Source: Sysuimicrobium calidum
GTDB taxonomy: Bacteria; Sysuimicrobiota; Sysuimicrobiia; Sysuimicrobiales; Sysuimicrobiaceae
Length of the DNA stretch: 64,000 bases
NCBI GenBank assembly: GCA_031459935.1
Contig: JAVKHN010000002.1
Location: 1-64,000, forward strand
Direction: 5' to 3'
Shown here: positions 43,122-51,337 of the stretch, one piece after another
Numbering within the stretch: the stretch's first letter is position 1
Layout of the letters: each line of letters starts with the position of its first letter
The notes under the pieces: model-generated
What the model saw: the letters and a program-made list of their open reading frames with translations, nothing else
Databases searched by the model: none
Told to the model about the DNA's origin: nothing
Translations under genes and position numbers: made by a program

Positions 43122-44465
43122 ATGGAGCTGGGTGTGGGAGTCCGGTACGTGTGTCAGGCTTGCGGGTTTGCCTCAGGGAAGTGGCTGGGCCGGTGTCCCG
43201 CGTGCGAGGGATGGGGGACCCTGGTAGAGGAGTTGGAGATGCCGCGGCGCCGGCCGGAGGCCCGCGTCGCGGAACCCGTAGCACTCCCGGATGTCCGGCC
43301 GCTGCCGGAGGTCCGGCTCGTGACGGGGATCGGGGAGCTGGACCGGGTGCTGGGGGGCGGGATCGTGCCCGGTTCCCTGGTGCTGGTGGGTGGGGATCCT
43401 GGGATCGGAAAGAGCACCCTCGCACTCATGATGGCGCAGCGGTTGGCCGTACGTGGCCGCACGGTGCTGTACGTCTCGGGCGAGGAGTCCGTGCAGCAGA
43501 CGAAGATGCGGGCGGATCGCATCGGTGCGAACTCGCGGGGGATCCTGTTGCTGGCGGAGACGGAGCTGGAGACGGTGCTGGAGGCGGCCCGCCGCCTGCG
43601 GCCCGCGCTGCTGGTGGTGGACAGCATCCAGACCCTGTACCGGCCGGAGCTGGGAAGCGCTCCAGGCAGCGTGGGACAGGTGCGGGAGTGCGCCGCGGCC
43701 CTGCTGCAGCTGGCGAAGGCGGAGGGGATCGCGGTGCTCCTCGTGGGGCACGTCACGAAGGAAGGAACCCTTGCGGGCCCCCGGGTGCTGGAGCACACGG
43801 TGGACACGGTCCTGTACTTCGAAGGCGAGCGACATCAGGCGTACCGCATCCTGCGGGCACAGAAGAACCGGTTCGGCTCCACCAACGAGATCGGGGTCTT
43901 CGAGATGCGTCCGGAAGGGCTGCGGGAAGTCCCCAATCCCTCTGCTGTCTTTCTCGGAGACCGACCGCCGGATGTCACCGGCACCGCGGTGGTGTGCGTG
44001 CTGGAAGGAACCCGGCCGCTCCTCGTGGAAGTGCAGGCCCTCGTGAGTCCCACGGTGTTCGGCACCCCCCGTCGGGCGACCTCCGGGCTCGACTGCAACC
44101 GGCTGCTCCTGTTGCTGGCGGTGCTGGAGAAACGGGCGGGTTTCCAGCTCGGAGGGTGCGACGTGTACGTGAACGCCGCGGGCGGCGTCCGCGTGGAGGA
44201 GCCCGCGGTGGACCTGGGGGTGGTGCTGGCCGTGGCCTCCTCGTACCGGGACCGACCTCTGGATCCGCATACCGTTTTCTGCGGCGAGGTGGGACTCGGC
44301 GGCGAGGTCCGGGGGATTCCGCAGATCGGCCGTCGGCTCCTGGAGGCGGCCAAGCTGGGATTCCGGCGTATGGTGGTGCCGCGTGTAAGTTCTGTGGCCC
44401 CTTTGGACCCCGACATCGAGGTCGTGGCCGTGGAGACCGTGAAAGAGGCCCTCGCCTTTCTCTGA
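43122..44465 (+). CDS. radA: DNA repair protein RadA (Sms)
   Basis: Hexameric branch-migration helicase assisting RecA. 447 residues. N-terminal zinc finger YVCQACGFASGKWLGRCPACEGWGTL, Walker A GGDPGIGKSTL, the RadA motif KNRFGSTNEIGVFEM and a C-terminal Lon-protease-like domain starting near VSPTVFGTPRRATSGLDCNRL. The ATG at 43122 is given; a GTG at 43134 has a better-placed GGAG. Shares the order radA-PIN/TRAM-ispD-ispF with many Bacillota. Confidence 0.95.
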   Translation: MELGVGVRYVCQACGFASGKWLGRCPACEGWGTLVEELEMPRRRPEARVAEPVALPDVRPLPEVRLVTGIGELDRVLGGGIVPGSLVLVGGDPGIGKSTLALMMAQRLAVRGRTVLYVSGEESVQQTKMRADRIGANSRGILLLAETELETVLEAARRLRPALLVVDSIQTLYRPELGSAPGSVGQVRECAAALLQLAKAEGIAVLLVGHVTKEGTLAGPRVLEHTVDTVLYFEGERHQAYRILRAQKNRFGSTNEIGVFEMRPEGLREVPNPSAVFLGDRPPDVTGTAVVCVLEGTRPLLVEVQALVSPTVFGTPRRATSGLDCNRLLLLLAVLEKRAGFQLGGCDVYVNAAGGVRVEEPAVDLGVVLAVASSYRDRPLDPHTVFCGEVGLGGEVRGIPQIGRRLLEAAKLGFRRMVVPRVSSVAPLDPDIEVVAVETVKEALAFL

Positions 44466-44476
44466 ACCCTCCCCCG

Positions 44477-44506
44477 TGGCAACCTCCGTTCTCGGAGCAC
44501 TATACT
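44477..44506 (+). promoter_or_regulatory. Putative promoter of the PIN/TRAM-ispD operon
   Basis: TGGCAA at 44477-44482, an 18-nt spacer and TATACT at 44501-44506, 10 nt before the ATG at 44517, which implies a very short or absent leader. Confidence 0.55.
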
Positions 44507-44516
44507 GGCTTGGAAC

Positions 44517-45587
44517 ATGGCGTCGGAACAGGCCGTGGCTCGCATCACCCGAGCCGGAGGAGCTCTGTTGGGGGCCGCGGTGGGCTTCCAGGTCGCACAA
44601 GCGCTCCTCCCGATCGTGGGAGCCGGTCTGAACGGCTGGCACCGATTCGGCGTTCAGCTGCTGGGAGGTGCGGTGGGGGCCGCGGTGGGTGCCGCAGTGG
44701 CCCCGCCCCTGTGGCATCGGTTCGTCCGGGCCATGGCGGGGGTGCTCGCCTGGCTCCACCGCATGCCCGTGCGGGAATTGACCGTGGGGTTGGCAGGGCT
44801 CAGCGTGGGTCTGTTGCTCGCCGCCCCCATCGGGTATCTCCTCTCCGGGATTCCCGTGATCGGGGGATACCTGCGGTTGGCGGCCCTTCTGGTGCTCGGA
44901 TATCTCGGTTGGCACTTCGCGCAGCTGCGGCGGGAGGAGCTGAGCGCGTTGTGGGAGCGTTCCACGAGGCGCCGGGGGACCGCCAAGGTCCTCGACACCA
45001 GCGCCATCATTGACGGCCGCATCGCGGACGTGGTGCGCACGGGGTTCCTGGAAGGACCCCTCCTCGTGCCCCGGTCCGTGCTGCGGGAGCTGCAGGCCAT
45101 CGCGGACTCCCCGGATCCCCTGCGCCGCAGCCGGGGACGCCGGGGCCTGGAGATTCTGGGTCGGCTCCAGACGGAGCTGCAGGCGGTGCAGGTGGTGGAG
45201 GACGAGGGTCCGGGAGAGGTGGACGAGCGGCTCGTGCGACTCGCGAAGGCCCACCGGGCCGGCATCGTGACCACGGACTTCAACCTGGGCAGGATCGCGG
45301 AGCTGCAGGGAGTGCGGGTGCTGAACGTGAACGAGCTCAGCAACGCCCTGCGGCCCGTGGTGCTGCCCGGGGAGGAGCTCACGGTGCACCTGGTGCGGGA
45401 GGGGAGGGAGCCGGGTCAGGGGGTGGGGTACCTGGAGGACGGGACCATGATCGTGGTGGAAGGGGGCAAGCGGTGGATCGGCACCACTTCCGAGGTGGTG
45501 GTCACCAGCGTGCTCCAGACCTCCGCGGGTCGCATGATCTTCGCCCGCCCCAAGCAGGAGGAGGACCTGCGGCGGAGTACGGGGTAG
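44517..45587 (+). CDS. Membrane PIN/TRAM domain protein (YacL-like)
   Basis: 356 residues. Four N-terminal hydrophobic segments (about 1-140), then a PIN nuclease domain with the acidic residues KVLDTSAIIDGRIADVV, VDERLVRLAKAHRAGIVTTDFNLGRIAEL, and a C-terminal TRAM RNA-binding domain (LPGEELTVHLVREGREPGQGVGYLEDGTMIVVEGG). Probably a membrane-tethered RNase; targets unknown. No disA lies between radA and this gene. ispD starts 10 nt downstream. Confidence 0.92.
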   Translation: MASEQAVARITRAGGALLGAAVGFQVAQALLPIVGAGLNGWHRFGVQLLGGAVGAAVGAAVAPPLWHRFVRAMAGVLAWLHRMPVRELTVGLAGLSVGLLLAAPIGYLLSGIPVIGGYLRLAALLVLGYLGWHFAQLRREELSALWERSTRRRGTAKVLDTSAIIDGRIADVVRTGFLEGPLLVPRSVLRELQAIADSPDPLRRSRGRRGLEILGRLQTELQAVQVVEDEGPGEVDERLVRLAKAHRAGIVTTDFNLGRIAELQGVRVLNVNELSNALRPVVLPGEELTVHLVREGREPGQGVGYLEDGTMIVVEGGKRWIGTTSEVVVTSVLQTSAGRMIFARPKQEEDLRRSTG

Positions 45588-45597
45588 AGGGGGTGCG

Positions 45598-46287
45598 GTG
45601 CGCGCGGGAGCCATCATCGCTGCCGCCGGCCAGGGAAATCGCCTGGGGACGGAAGAGCCGAAGGCCCTCGTGATGCTGGCTGGCCTTCCGCTCGCGGTCC
45701 GGGCCGCGCTTCCCTTCCAGCGCTGTCCGCTCGTGGAGGAGGTTGTGGTGGTAGCCCCGGAAGGAAACCTGGAGGCCATGCGCACGTGGGTCCAGCGGTG
45801 CGGCCTCTCGAAGGTACACACGGTGGTGGCGGGGGGGGTGCAGCGCCAGGACTCCGTCAACCGGGGACTGGAGGCATTGCGGGACGCCGAGGTGGTGCTG
45901 GTGCACGACGGAGCGAGGCCTCTGCTGGAGGAGGAGCTCATCGAGCGGGTGGCCCGGGCCGCCGCGGAGTATGGGGCCGCGATTCCGGCCCTCCCCGTGC
46001 ACGACACCCTCAAACGCGTGCGGGGAGGAATCGTGGAGCAGACCGTGGACCGCACGGGGATCTGGGCCGTGCAGACCCCCCAGGGCTTCCAGGCGCAGCT
46101 CCTGCGCGCTGCCCACGCCCGGGCCCGGGCCGAAGGCTTCTACGGAACGGACGACGCGGTGCTGGTGGAACGCCTGGGACATCCGGTCCGTGTGGTTCCA
46201 GGCAGCGTTCGAAACCTGAAGATCACCACACGGGAGGACCTGTGGGTGGCAGAGGCGTTGCTGCGGTGGCGCGAGGGATCCGGATAG
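45598..46287 (+). CDS. ispD: 2-C-methyl-D-erythritol 4-phosphate cytidylyltransferase
   Basis: Third step of the MEP pathway. 229 residues, GTG start. Nucleotide motif AIIAAAGQGNRLG..EPKAL, then VVAGGVQRQDSVNRGL, LVHDGARPLL and IPALPVHDTLKRV. The end overlaps the ispF start by 22 nt. Confidence 0.96.
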   Translation: MRAGAIIAAAGQGNRLGTEEPKALVMLAGLPLAVRAALPFQRCPLVEEVVVVAPEGNLEAMRTWVQRCGLSKVHTVVAGGVQRQDSVNRGLEALRDAEVVLVHDGARPLLEEELIERVARAAAEYGAAIPALPVHDTLKRVRGGIVEQTVDRTGIWAVQTPQGFQAQLLRAAHARARAEGFYGTDDAVLVERLGHPVRVVPGSVRNLKITTREDLWVAEALLRWREGSG

Positions 46288-46751
46288 GGATCGGCGTGGA
46301 CGTACACCCGCTGGCAGCCGGACGCCGGCTCGTGCTCGGGGGGGTGGAGATCCCTTACGAGCGAGGGCTGGCGGGGTGGAGCGACGGGGACGTGCTCGTG
46401 CACGCCATCATGGACGCAGCCCTGGGAGCGTCGGGCCTTCCGGACATCGGCACCCACTTTCCCCCGGGAGACGAACGGTACCGGGACGCCCGCAGCCTGG
46501 ACCTGCTGCGGGAGGTTCGGGGATGGGTGGAGGCACGGGGCTACCGGGCGGCCCAGGTCTCTGCGGTGATCGTGGCGGAGGCTCCTCGGCTCCAGCCGTA
46601 CGTGGCCCGCATGCGCGCCCACCTCGCGGAGGCGCTCGGCCTCGCGGTGGAGGACGTGGGAGTTCAGGTGACCACCGCGGAGGGACTGGGGGCAGTGGGC
46701 CGGGGGGAGGGGATCCAGGCTTTCGCGGTGGTGCTGCTGGAGCCACTCTGA
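46266..46751 (+). CDS. ispF: 2-C-methyl-D-erythritol 2,4-cyclodiphosphate synthase
   Basis: Fifth step of the MEP pathway. 161 residues from the GTG at 46266. Metal site IGVDVHPLAAGRRLVLGGVEIP (DxH), WSDGDVLVHAIMDAALGASGLPDIGTHFP, and C-terminal TTAEGLGAVGRGEGIQAFAV. The longer frame from 45786 shadows ispD. cysS follows 17 nt later. Confidence 0.96.
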   Translation: MARGIRIGIGVDVHPLAAGRRLVLGGVEIPYERGLAGWSDGDVLVHAIMDAALGASGLPDIGTHFPPGDERYRDARSLDLLREVRGWVEARGYRAAQVSAVIVAEAPRLQPYVARMRAHLAEALGLAVEDVGVQVTTAEGLGAVGRGEGIQAFAVVLLEPL

Positions 46752-46768
46752 CCGCACAGGAGGGAACC

Positions 46769-48307
46769 GTGGCCCTGCACGTGACCAACACCATGACCCG
46801 TCGCAAGGAGCGGTTCGAGCCGATGGACCCTCCGGAGGTGCGCATGTACGTCTGCGGGGTGAACCTCTACGGCCCCGCGCACGTGGGACATGCCCTCAGC
46901 TATGTCTTCTTCGATGTGGTGCGGCGGCACCTGGAGTGGTCCGGGTACCGCGTGCGCCATGTCCAGAACTTCACGGATGTGGAGGACCGCATCATCGCCC
47001 GGGCCCGGGAGGAGGGGCGGACCATCGGGGAGATCGCGGAGGAGTACATCTCCCGGTTCCACCGGGAGATGGACCGGCTCAACGTGCTCCGGGCCCACCG
47101 CTATCCCCGCGCCACCCAGGCCATCCCGAAGATCCTGGAGATCATCCAGGGCCTGCTCAGACTGGGCTTCGCGTACGTGGTGGACGGAGATGTGTACTAT
47201 CGGGTCCGTGCCTTTCCGGAGTACGGCAGGCTCTCGGGTCGGCAGCTCGAGGAGCTGCTGGCAGGTGCCCGAGTGGCGGTGGATCCCCGGAAGGAGCATC
47301 CCATGGACTTCGCCCTCTGGACCCGCGCGAAACCCGGGGAGCCCTCCTGGTCGAGCCCGTGGGGGGAGGGGCTACCCGGGTGGCACATCGAGTGCTCCGC
47401 GATGGTGCTTGAGCACCTGGGGCCACAGATCGACATCCATGGTGGCGGAGAGGACGTCATTTTTCCCCACCACGAGAACGAGATCGCACAGAGCGAGGCC
47501 TACACGGGCCGAAGGCCCTTCGTGCGGTACTGGCTCCACAATGCCCTCCTGCGCCCGGGGGAGAGCGAGGAGAAGATGACCCGCCACCTGGGCAATGTGG
47601 TCACCATCGAGGAGGCCCTGCGACGCTACACCCCTGACGGGCTGCGCCTGTTCTTCCTGAGCAGCCACTATCGCAGTCCCCTCACGTGGAAGGAGCAGGC
47701 GGTGGAGGCCGCGGACCGCGGGGCCCTGCGGCTGCGCAACACCCTTGAAACCGTGGGAGCTGTCCTGCGACGCACGAGGCCGAGCGGCCGGGATTCCCCT
47801 TCGGCCGTGATCCTCCGGGAGCGCGCGGATCGGGCGCGGGAGGCCTTCCGCGCGGCCCTGGACGACGACTTCGATACCCCTCGGGCCATCGCGGAGATCC
47901 ATGCGCTCGCCGCGGAGATCAACCGGCTCGCGGACGGGCTGAGCAAGCGGGCACAGGAGGTAGGTAGCCCCGAGGATGCCGCGGACGCCCTGGCGCACGC
48001 ACGGGACGTGCTCCAGGAGCTCGCCTCCGTGCTGGGCCTTCGGCTTGAGGGCCGGGCCTCCCTGGAACGACTCAGGGAGGATCTGCGGCGGCTCCTCTCG
48101 GAGGAGGAGGTCCTGCGAGGAGTGAATGGGGAGGGGAGCGCGGAGGAGGTGTTGGAGCGCATCCTGGAGGTCCGGCAGCGGGCGCGGGAACGGCGCGATT
48201 TCGCGGTGGCGGACCGGATCCGCCAGCGCCTCGCGGAGATCGGGGTGGTGGTGGAGGACTTTCCGGGCGGGAGCCGCTGGCGGCTCCGGGATCGTGTGGA
48301 GGAGTGA
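46769..48307 (+). CDS. cysS: Cysteinyl-tRNA synthetase with divergent KMSKS loop
   Basis: Charges tRNA-Cys. 512 residues from the GTG at 46769. HIGH-like motif CGVNLYGPAHVGHALSYVFFDVV (first zinc Cys included), GWHIECSAM and HGGGEDVIFPHHENEIAQSE supply the remaining zinc ligands. The KMSKS loop reads EEKMTRHLGN, differing at three of five positions including the second Lys. The C-terminal DALR-like and tail domains are present (residues ~345-512). Genomic position after ispF and before rlmB is classical for cysS. GTG start follows CAGGAGGGAACC. Confidence 0.9.
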   Translation: MALHVTNTMTRRKERFEPMDPPEVRMYVCGVNLYGPAHVGHALSYVFFDVVRRHLEWSGYRVRHVQNFTDVEDRIIARAREEGRTIGEIAEEYISRFHREMDRLNVLRAHRYPRATQAIPKILEIIQGLLRLGFAYVVDGDVYYRVRAFPEYGRLSGRQLEELLAGARVAVDPRKEHPMDFALWTRAKPGEPSWSSPWGEGLPGWHIECSAMVLEHLGPQIDIHGGGEDVIFPHHENEIAQSEAYTGRRPFVRYWLHNALLRPGESEEKMTRHLGNVVTIEEALRRYTPDGLRLFFLSSHYRSPLTWKEQAVEAADRGALRLRNTLETVGAVLRRTRPSGRDSPSAVILRERADRAREAFRAALDDDFDTPRAIAEIHALAAEINRLADGLSKRAQEVGSPEDAADALAHARDVLQELASVLGLRLEGRASLERLREDLRRLLSEEEVLRGVNGEGSAEEVLERILEVRQRARERRDFAVADRIRQRLAEIGVVVEDFPGGSRWRLRDRVEE

Positions 48308-49101
48308 TGCCGGCGGACAAGGCGGCTGCGCAGCTGGAAGGGCGGAATCCGGTTCTGGAGGCCCTGCGGGCGGGAAGACCGCTCCGGAAGATCCAGATCT
48401 CCCGTACTGCCCGCCTCAGCGGGAGCGTTGCCCGCATCGTAGCGGAAGCCCGGGCCCGCGGGATCCCCGTGCAGTTCGTGGATGCTCGCCACCTGGACGC
48501 CATCTCTCAGACGGGCGCGCACCAGGGAGTCATCGCCTTCGCCCACGTGATGCCGCCTGTGGCGCTCGAGGACCTCCTGGACCGGGCGTGTGCACAGGGC
48601 CGGGCCTTCCTCGTCCTCCTGGACTCCATTCAGGATCCCCGAAACCTCGGAGCCATTCTCCGCACCGCGGAAGCTGCGGGCGCGCACGGCGCGGTGATTC
48701 CCAAGCACCGGTCCGCAGGCCTGACCCCCGCGGTGGCGAAGGCATCCGCGGGCGCGGTGGAATACCTCCCCGTGGCCGTGGTTCCGAATCTTCCGCGGGC
48801 GGTGGAGGCGTGTAGAGGCCGGGGGATCCCCGTGGTGGCCGCCCACCTGCAGGGAGAGCCGTACGATCAGGTGGATCTGCGCCCGCCCATCGCCCTGGTG
48901 ATCGGAGGGGAGGGTACGGGTGTGAGCCGGCTGGTACGGGAACGGTGCGACCGGCTGGTGTGCATCCCCATGTACGGCAGGGTCTCCTCCTTGAACGCTT
49001 CTGTGGCGGCGGGCATCCTGCTCTATGAGGTGGTCCGGAGCCTGCGGCGCGCGGGGGCGCTCCCGCAGACCCCCTGCGAGGGGGAAACGCCGGCGGGGTG
49101 A
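48307..49101 (+). CDS. rlmB: 23S rRNA (guanosine-2'-O-)-methyltransferase RlmB family
   Basis: SPOUT methyltransferase for 23S rRNA G2251. 264 residues from the ATG at 48307 (a GTG at 48304 is next to it). N-terminal substrate-binding domain EGRNPVLEALRAGRPLRKIQIS, then the knotted domain: LLDSIQDPRNLGAILRTAEAAG (motif 1), ALVIGGEGTGVSRLVRERCD (motif 2) and IPMYGRVSSLNASVAAGILLYEVVR (motif 3). Directly after cysS, as usual. Confidence 0.94.
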   Translation: MPADKAAAQLEGRNPVLEALRAGRPLRKIQISRTARLSGSVARIVAEARARGIPVQFVDARHLDAISQTGAHQGVIAFAHVMPPVALEDLLDRACAQGRAFLVLLDSIQDPRNLGAILRTAEAAGAHGAVIPKHRSAGLTPAVAKASAGAVEYLPVAVVPNLPRAVEACRGRGIPVVAAHLQGEPYDQVDLRPPIALVIGGEGTGVSRLVRERCDRLVCIPMYGRVSSLNASVAAGILLYEVVRSLRRAGALPQTPCEGETPAG

Positions 49102-49108
49102 GGAGGCG

Positions 49109-50470
49109 ATGCAGGCGCGGTATGGAGGCGTGCTCCTGCTCGTGGCCGCGTTGACGCTTCCCGTGGCCTATACGGCGCAGGAACTCCACTTCGCGGGCCG
49201 CATCCTCCCCGGAGTGTGGGTGGAGGACGTGCCCGTGGGTGGAAAGGCCGTGGGGGATGCGGTGGTGCTGCTTCGGGACCGAACGGGCGCCCGTTTCCGC
49301 CGTCCCATCTCCGTGCGCGCGTTCCTCCCGGGACAGACCCGGGTGTGGCGACGGACCCCGCGTGAGCTCGGTTTCACCCCCGACCTCGCTTCCGCGGTGC
49401 GGGAGGCATACGCGGTGGGACGGACCGGGAGCCTCCTGGACCGGGTGCGGACCCGCTGGCGGCTGTGGCAGGAGCCCGTGGTGCTCCGGCTCCCGATCCG
49501 GAGGCGGCCGCAACGGCTGGAGGCTTTCCTCCGCGAAGCGGCACGTGCGATCTACAGGCCTCCTCGGGATGCCCGGTTCTGGGTGGATGAGAGGGGGATT
49601 CGGCTCCTCCCCAGCCAGGACGGGGTTGCCCTGGACGAGGCCGCGGCGCGACAGCAGTTGGTCAGGGCGGTACTTGAGGGCCGGGAGGGTGTGGATCTCC
49701 CGTTACGGGAGATCCGACCACCTCTTACCACGGACGGGGCCGCGGCTTTGGGGATCCGGGAGGTGGTGGCGGAGTTCCGCACACGGCTCATGCCAGACCC
49801 GGACCGCACCCACAACATCCTCCTCACCGCGCGGCTGCTTCGGGGCCGCGTGCTGCGCACCGGAGAGATCTTCTCCTTCAACGAAGCCGTGGGGCCGCGT
49901 ACCCAGGCGCGGGGCTTCCGGCCCGCGCCCGTGATCCTCCACGAGGAGTTCGTGCCAGGGGATGGCGGCGGGGTGTGCCAGGTGTCCAGCACCCTCTTCA
50001 ATGCCGCCCTCCTCGCGGATCTCACCATCCTCCACCGCACCAATCACAGCCTTCCCGTGAGTTACCTCCCCCTCGGCCGGGACGCCACCGTGATCTACGG
50101 GGTCGTTGACCTGCGGTTTCGGAACGACGGCCCGCCGCTCCTCCTCTGGTCGGAGGTACGGGGCAGAGAGCTCGTGGTCCGGTTCTATGGCCGCAGGCCT
50201 CCGGGGCGGCAGGTGGACATCGTGGTGACGGACGTGGTGCGGGTTCCGCCTCCGGCTGGACAGGTGGTGCGGGTGGATCCGGGGCTCCCCATGGGGGTGG
50301 TGAAGATCCTGCCTCCGCGGCCTGGCTTCCGGGCCATTACCTGGCGCATCGTGCGGGAAGGGGACCGGGTGGTGCGGCGGGAGGTGGTGGCCCGCTCCTT
50401 CTACCGCCCTGTTCCGGCCACGGTGAAGATGGGCACCCGATCTCTGGCCACGGCGCCGCGTTCACCTTGA
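49109..50470 (+). CDS. VanW family protein with peptidoglycan-binding-like N-terminus
   Basis: Envelope protein. 453 residues from the ATG at 49109, after GAGGAGGCG. N-terminal helix YGGVLLLVAALTLPVAYTAQEL, a YoaR/PG_binding_4-like region (GRILPGVWVEDVPVGGKAVGDAV...) and the VanW domain: HNILLTARLLRGRVLRTGEIFSFNEAVGPRTQARGF, VPGDGGGVCQVSSTLFNAALLADL, and HSLPVSYLPLGRDATVIYGVVDLRF. Biochemical role of VanW is not established. The sigH promoter overlaps its 3' end. Confidence 0.9.
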   Translation: MQARYGGVLLLVAALTLPVAYTAQELHFAGRILPGVWVEDVPVGGKAVGDAVVLLRDRTGARFRRPISVRAFLPGQTRVWRRTPRELGFTPDLASAVREAYAVGRTGSLLDRVRTRWRLWQEPVVLRLPIRRRPQRLEAFLREAARAIYRPPRDARFWVDERGIRLLPSQDGVALDEAAARQQLVRAVLEGREGVDLPLREIRPPLTTDGAAALGIREVVAEFRTRLMPDPDRTHNILLTARLLRGRVLRTGEIFSFNEAVGPRTQARGFRPAPVILHEEFVPGDGGGVCQVSSTLFNAALLADLTILHRTNHSLPVSYLPLGRDATVIYGVVDLRFRNDGPPLLLWSEVRGRELVVRFYGRRPPGRQVDIVVTDVVRVPPPAGQVVRVDPGLPMGVVKILPPRPGFRAITWRIVREGDRVVRREVVARSFYRPVPATVKMGTRSLATAPRSP

Positions 50471-50496
50471 CCCTTCCCATCGAGGCTCCCTATAAT
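50467..50496 (+). promoter_or_regulatory. Strong promoter of sigH
   Basis: TTGACC at 50467-50472, an 18-nt spacer and a perfect TATAAT at 50491-50496. Expected transcription start near 50503. Confidence 0.8.
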
Positions 50497-50548
50497 GACA
50501 GCAGCCCGAAGCCAATCGCTCGAGCAGTCCGAATCCCTGGAGGCGCGT

Positions 50549-51190
50549 GTGGCGGTTGCTCGAAAGGAAGCCACTCCTTCCTGCTATACGGAGATGCTCG
50601 ATGAGGATCTGGTGGAGGCGGCGAAACAGGGGGACGATCGGGCTTCCGAATACCTGATCAACAAGTACAGGAACTTCGTCCGTGTGAAGGCCAAGGCCTA
50701 CTTCCTGGTGGGGGCCGACCGGGAGGACATCATTCAGGAAGGGATGATCGGGCTCTACAAGGCCATCCGGGACTTCCGGCGCGACAAGCTCAGCTCCTTC
50801 CGGGCTTTTGCGGAGCTGTGCATTACACGTCAGATCATCACTGCCATCAAGACCGCCACCCGGCAGAAGCACATTCCGCTCAACTCCTACGTCTCCCTCA
50901 ACAAGCCCGTCTACGACGAGGACTCGGACCGCACACTCCTCGATGTGATCAGTGGCATAAAGGTAGCGGACCCCGAGGAGATGGTCATCAACCGGGAGGC
51001 CTCCGCCCGGATGCGGGAGAGGATCCGGCGCAACCTCAGCGAGCTGGAGCATCGGGTCCTCACCGCGTACCTGGCGGGCAAGTCCTACCAGGAGATGGCC
51101 GCGGAGCTGCGACGGCACGTGAAGTCCATTGACAACGCCCTCCAGCGGGTGAAGCGCAAGCTGGAGAAGAACCTGGAGCAGGACGACTAG
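50549..51190 (+). CDS. sigH: RNA polymerase sigma factor SigH (Sigma-30 type)
   Basis: Alternative sigma factor of the SigH/Spo0H group. 213 residues, close to Bacillus SigH (218). Region 2 is DEDLVEAAKQGDDRASEYLINKYRNFVRVKAKAYFLVGADREDIIQEGMIGLYKAIRDF; region 4 includes LSELEHRVLTAYLAGKSYQEMAAEL. The GTG at 50549 is preferred: GGAGG lies 5 nt before it. An ATG at 50495 lies inside the TATAAT box of the promoter and so cannot be translated from that transcript. Follows rlmB and vanW; in Bacillus sigH also follows rlmB (yacO) closely. Confidence 0.93.
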   Translation: MAVARKEATPSCYTEMLDEDLVEAAKQGDDRASEYLINKYRNFVRVKAKAYFLVGADREDIIQEGMIGLYKAIRDFRRDKLSSFRAFAELCITRQIITAIKTATRQKHIPLNSYVSLNKPVYDEDSDRTLLDVISGIKVADPEEMVINREASARMRERIRRNLSELEHRVLTAYLAGKSYQEMAAELRRHVKSIDNALQRVKRKLEKNLEQDD

Positions 51191-51191
51191 T

Positions 51192-51335
51192 CTGGTACAT
51201 ATCCCCTGCCCCCACTGCGGTGCACCGATCCTCCGTATGACCCCCACGGAAGAGGGCGAGCAAGTACGGTGCCCCCGCTGCGGGCACGTCTTCGAGCCCC
51301 AGGAGGAGGCGTGGGTGGACCCGGAGGACGCCTGA
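51192..51335 (+). CDS. Tiny two-CPxCG zinc-ribbon protein with non-standard start
   Basis: A 47-codon frame that begins 1 nt after the sigH stop and ends at TGA 51333-51335, 2 nt before the convergent moaA stop. It encodes two CPxCG knuckles (IPCPHCGAPIL and VRCPRCGHVFEP), a standard zinc-ribbon/MJ0042-like layout, then an acidic tail. There is no ATG, GTG or TTG before the first knuckle; CTG at 51192 with GGAGCAGG ahead is the only close choice, while an ATG at 51234 would lose the first knuckle. Function unknown. Confidence 0.6.
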   Translation: MVHIPCPHCGAPILRMTPTEEGEQVRCPRCGHVFEPQEEAWVDPEDA

Positions 51336-51337
51336 GC

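Noticed and set aside
43173..46055. Very long minus-strand open frame (960 codons) across radA, PIN/TRAM and ispD
   Set aside because: High G+C leaves antisense frames open; its translation is low-complexity and the plus-strand genes have full family motifs.
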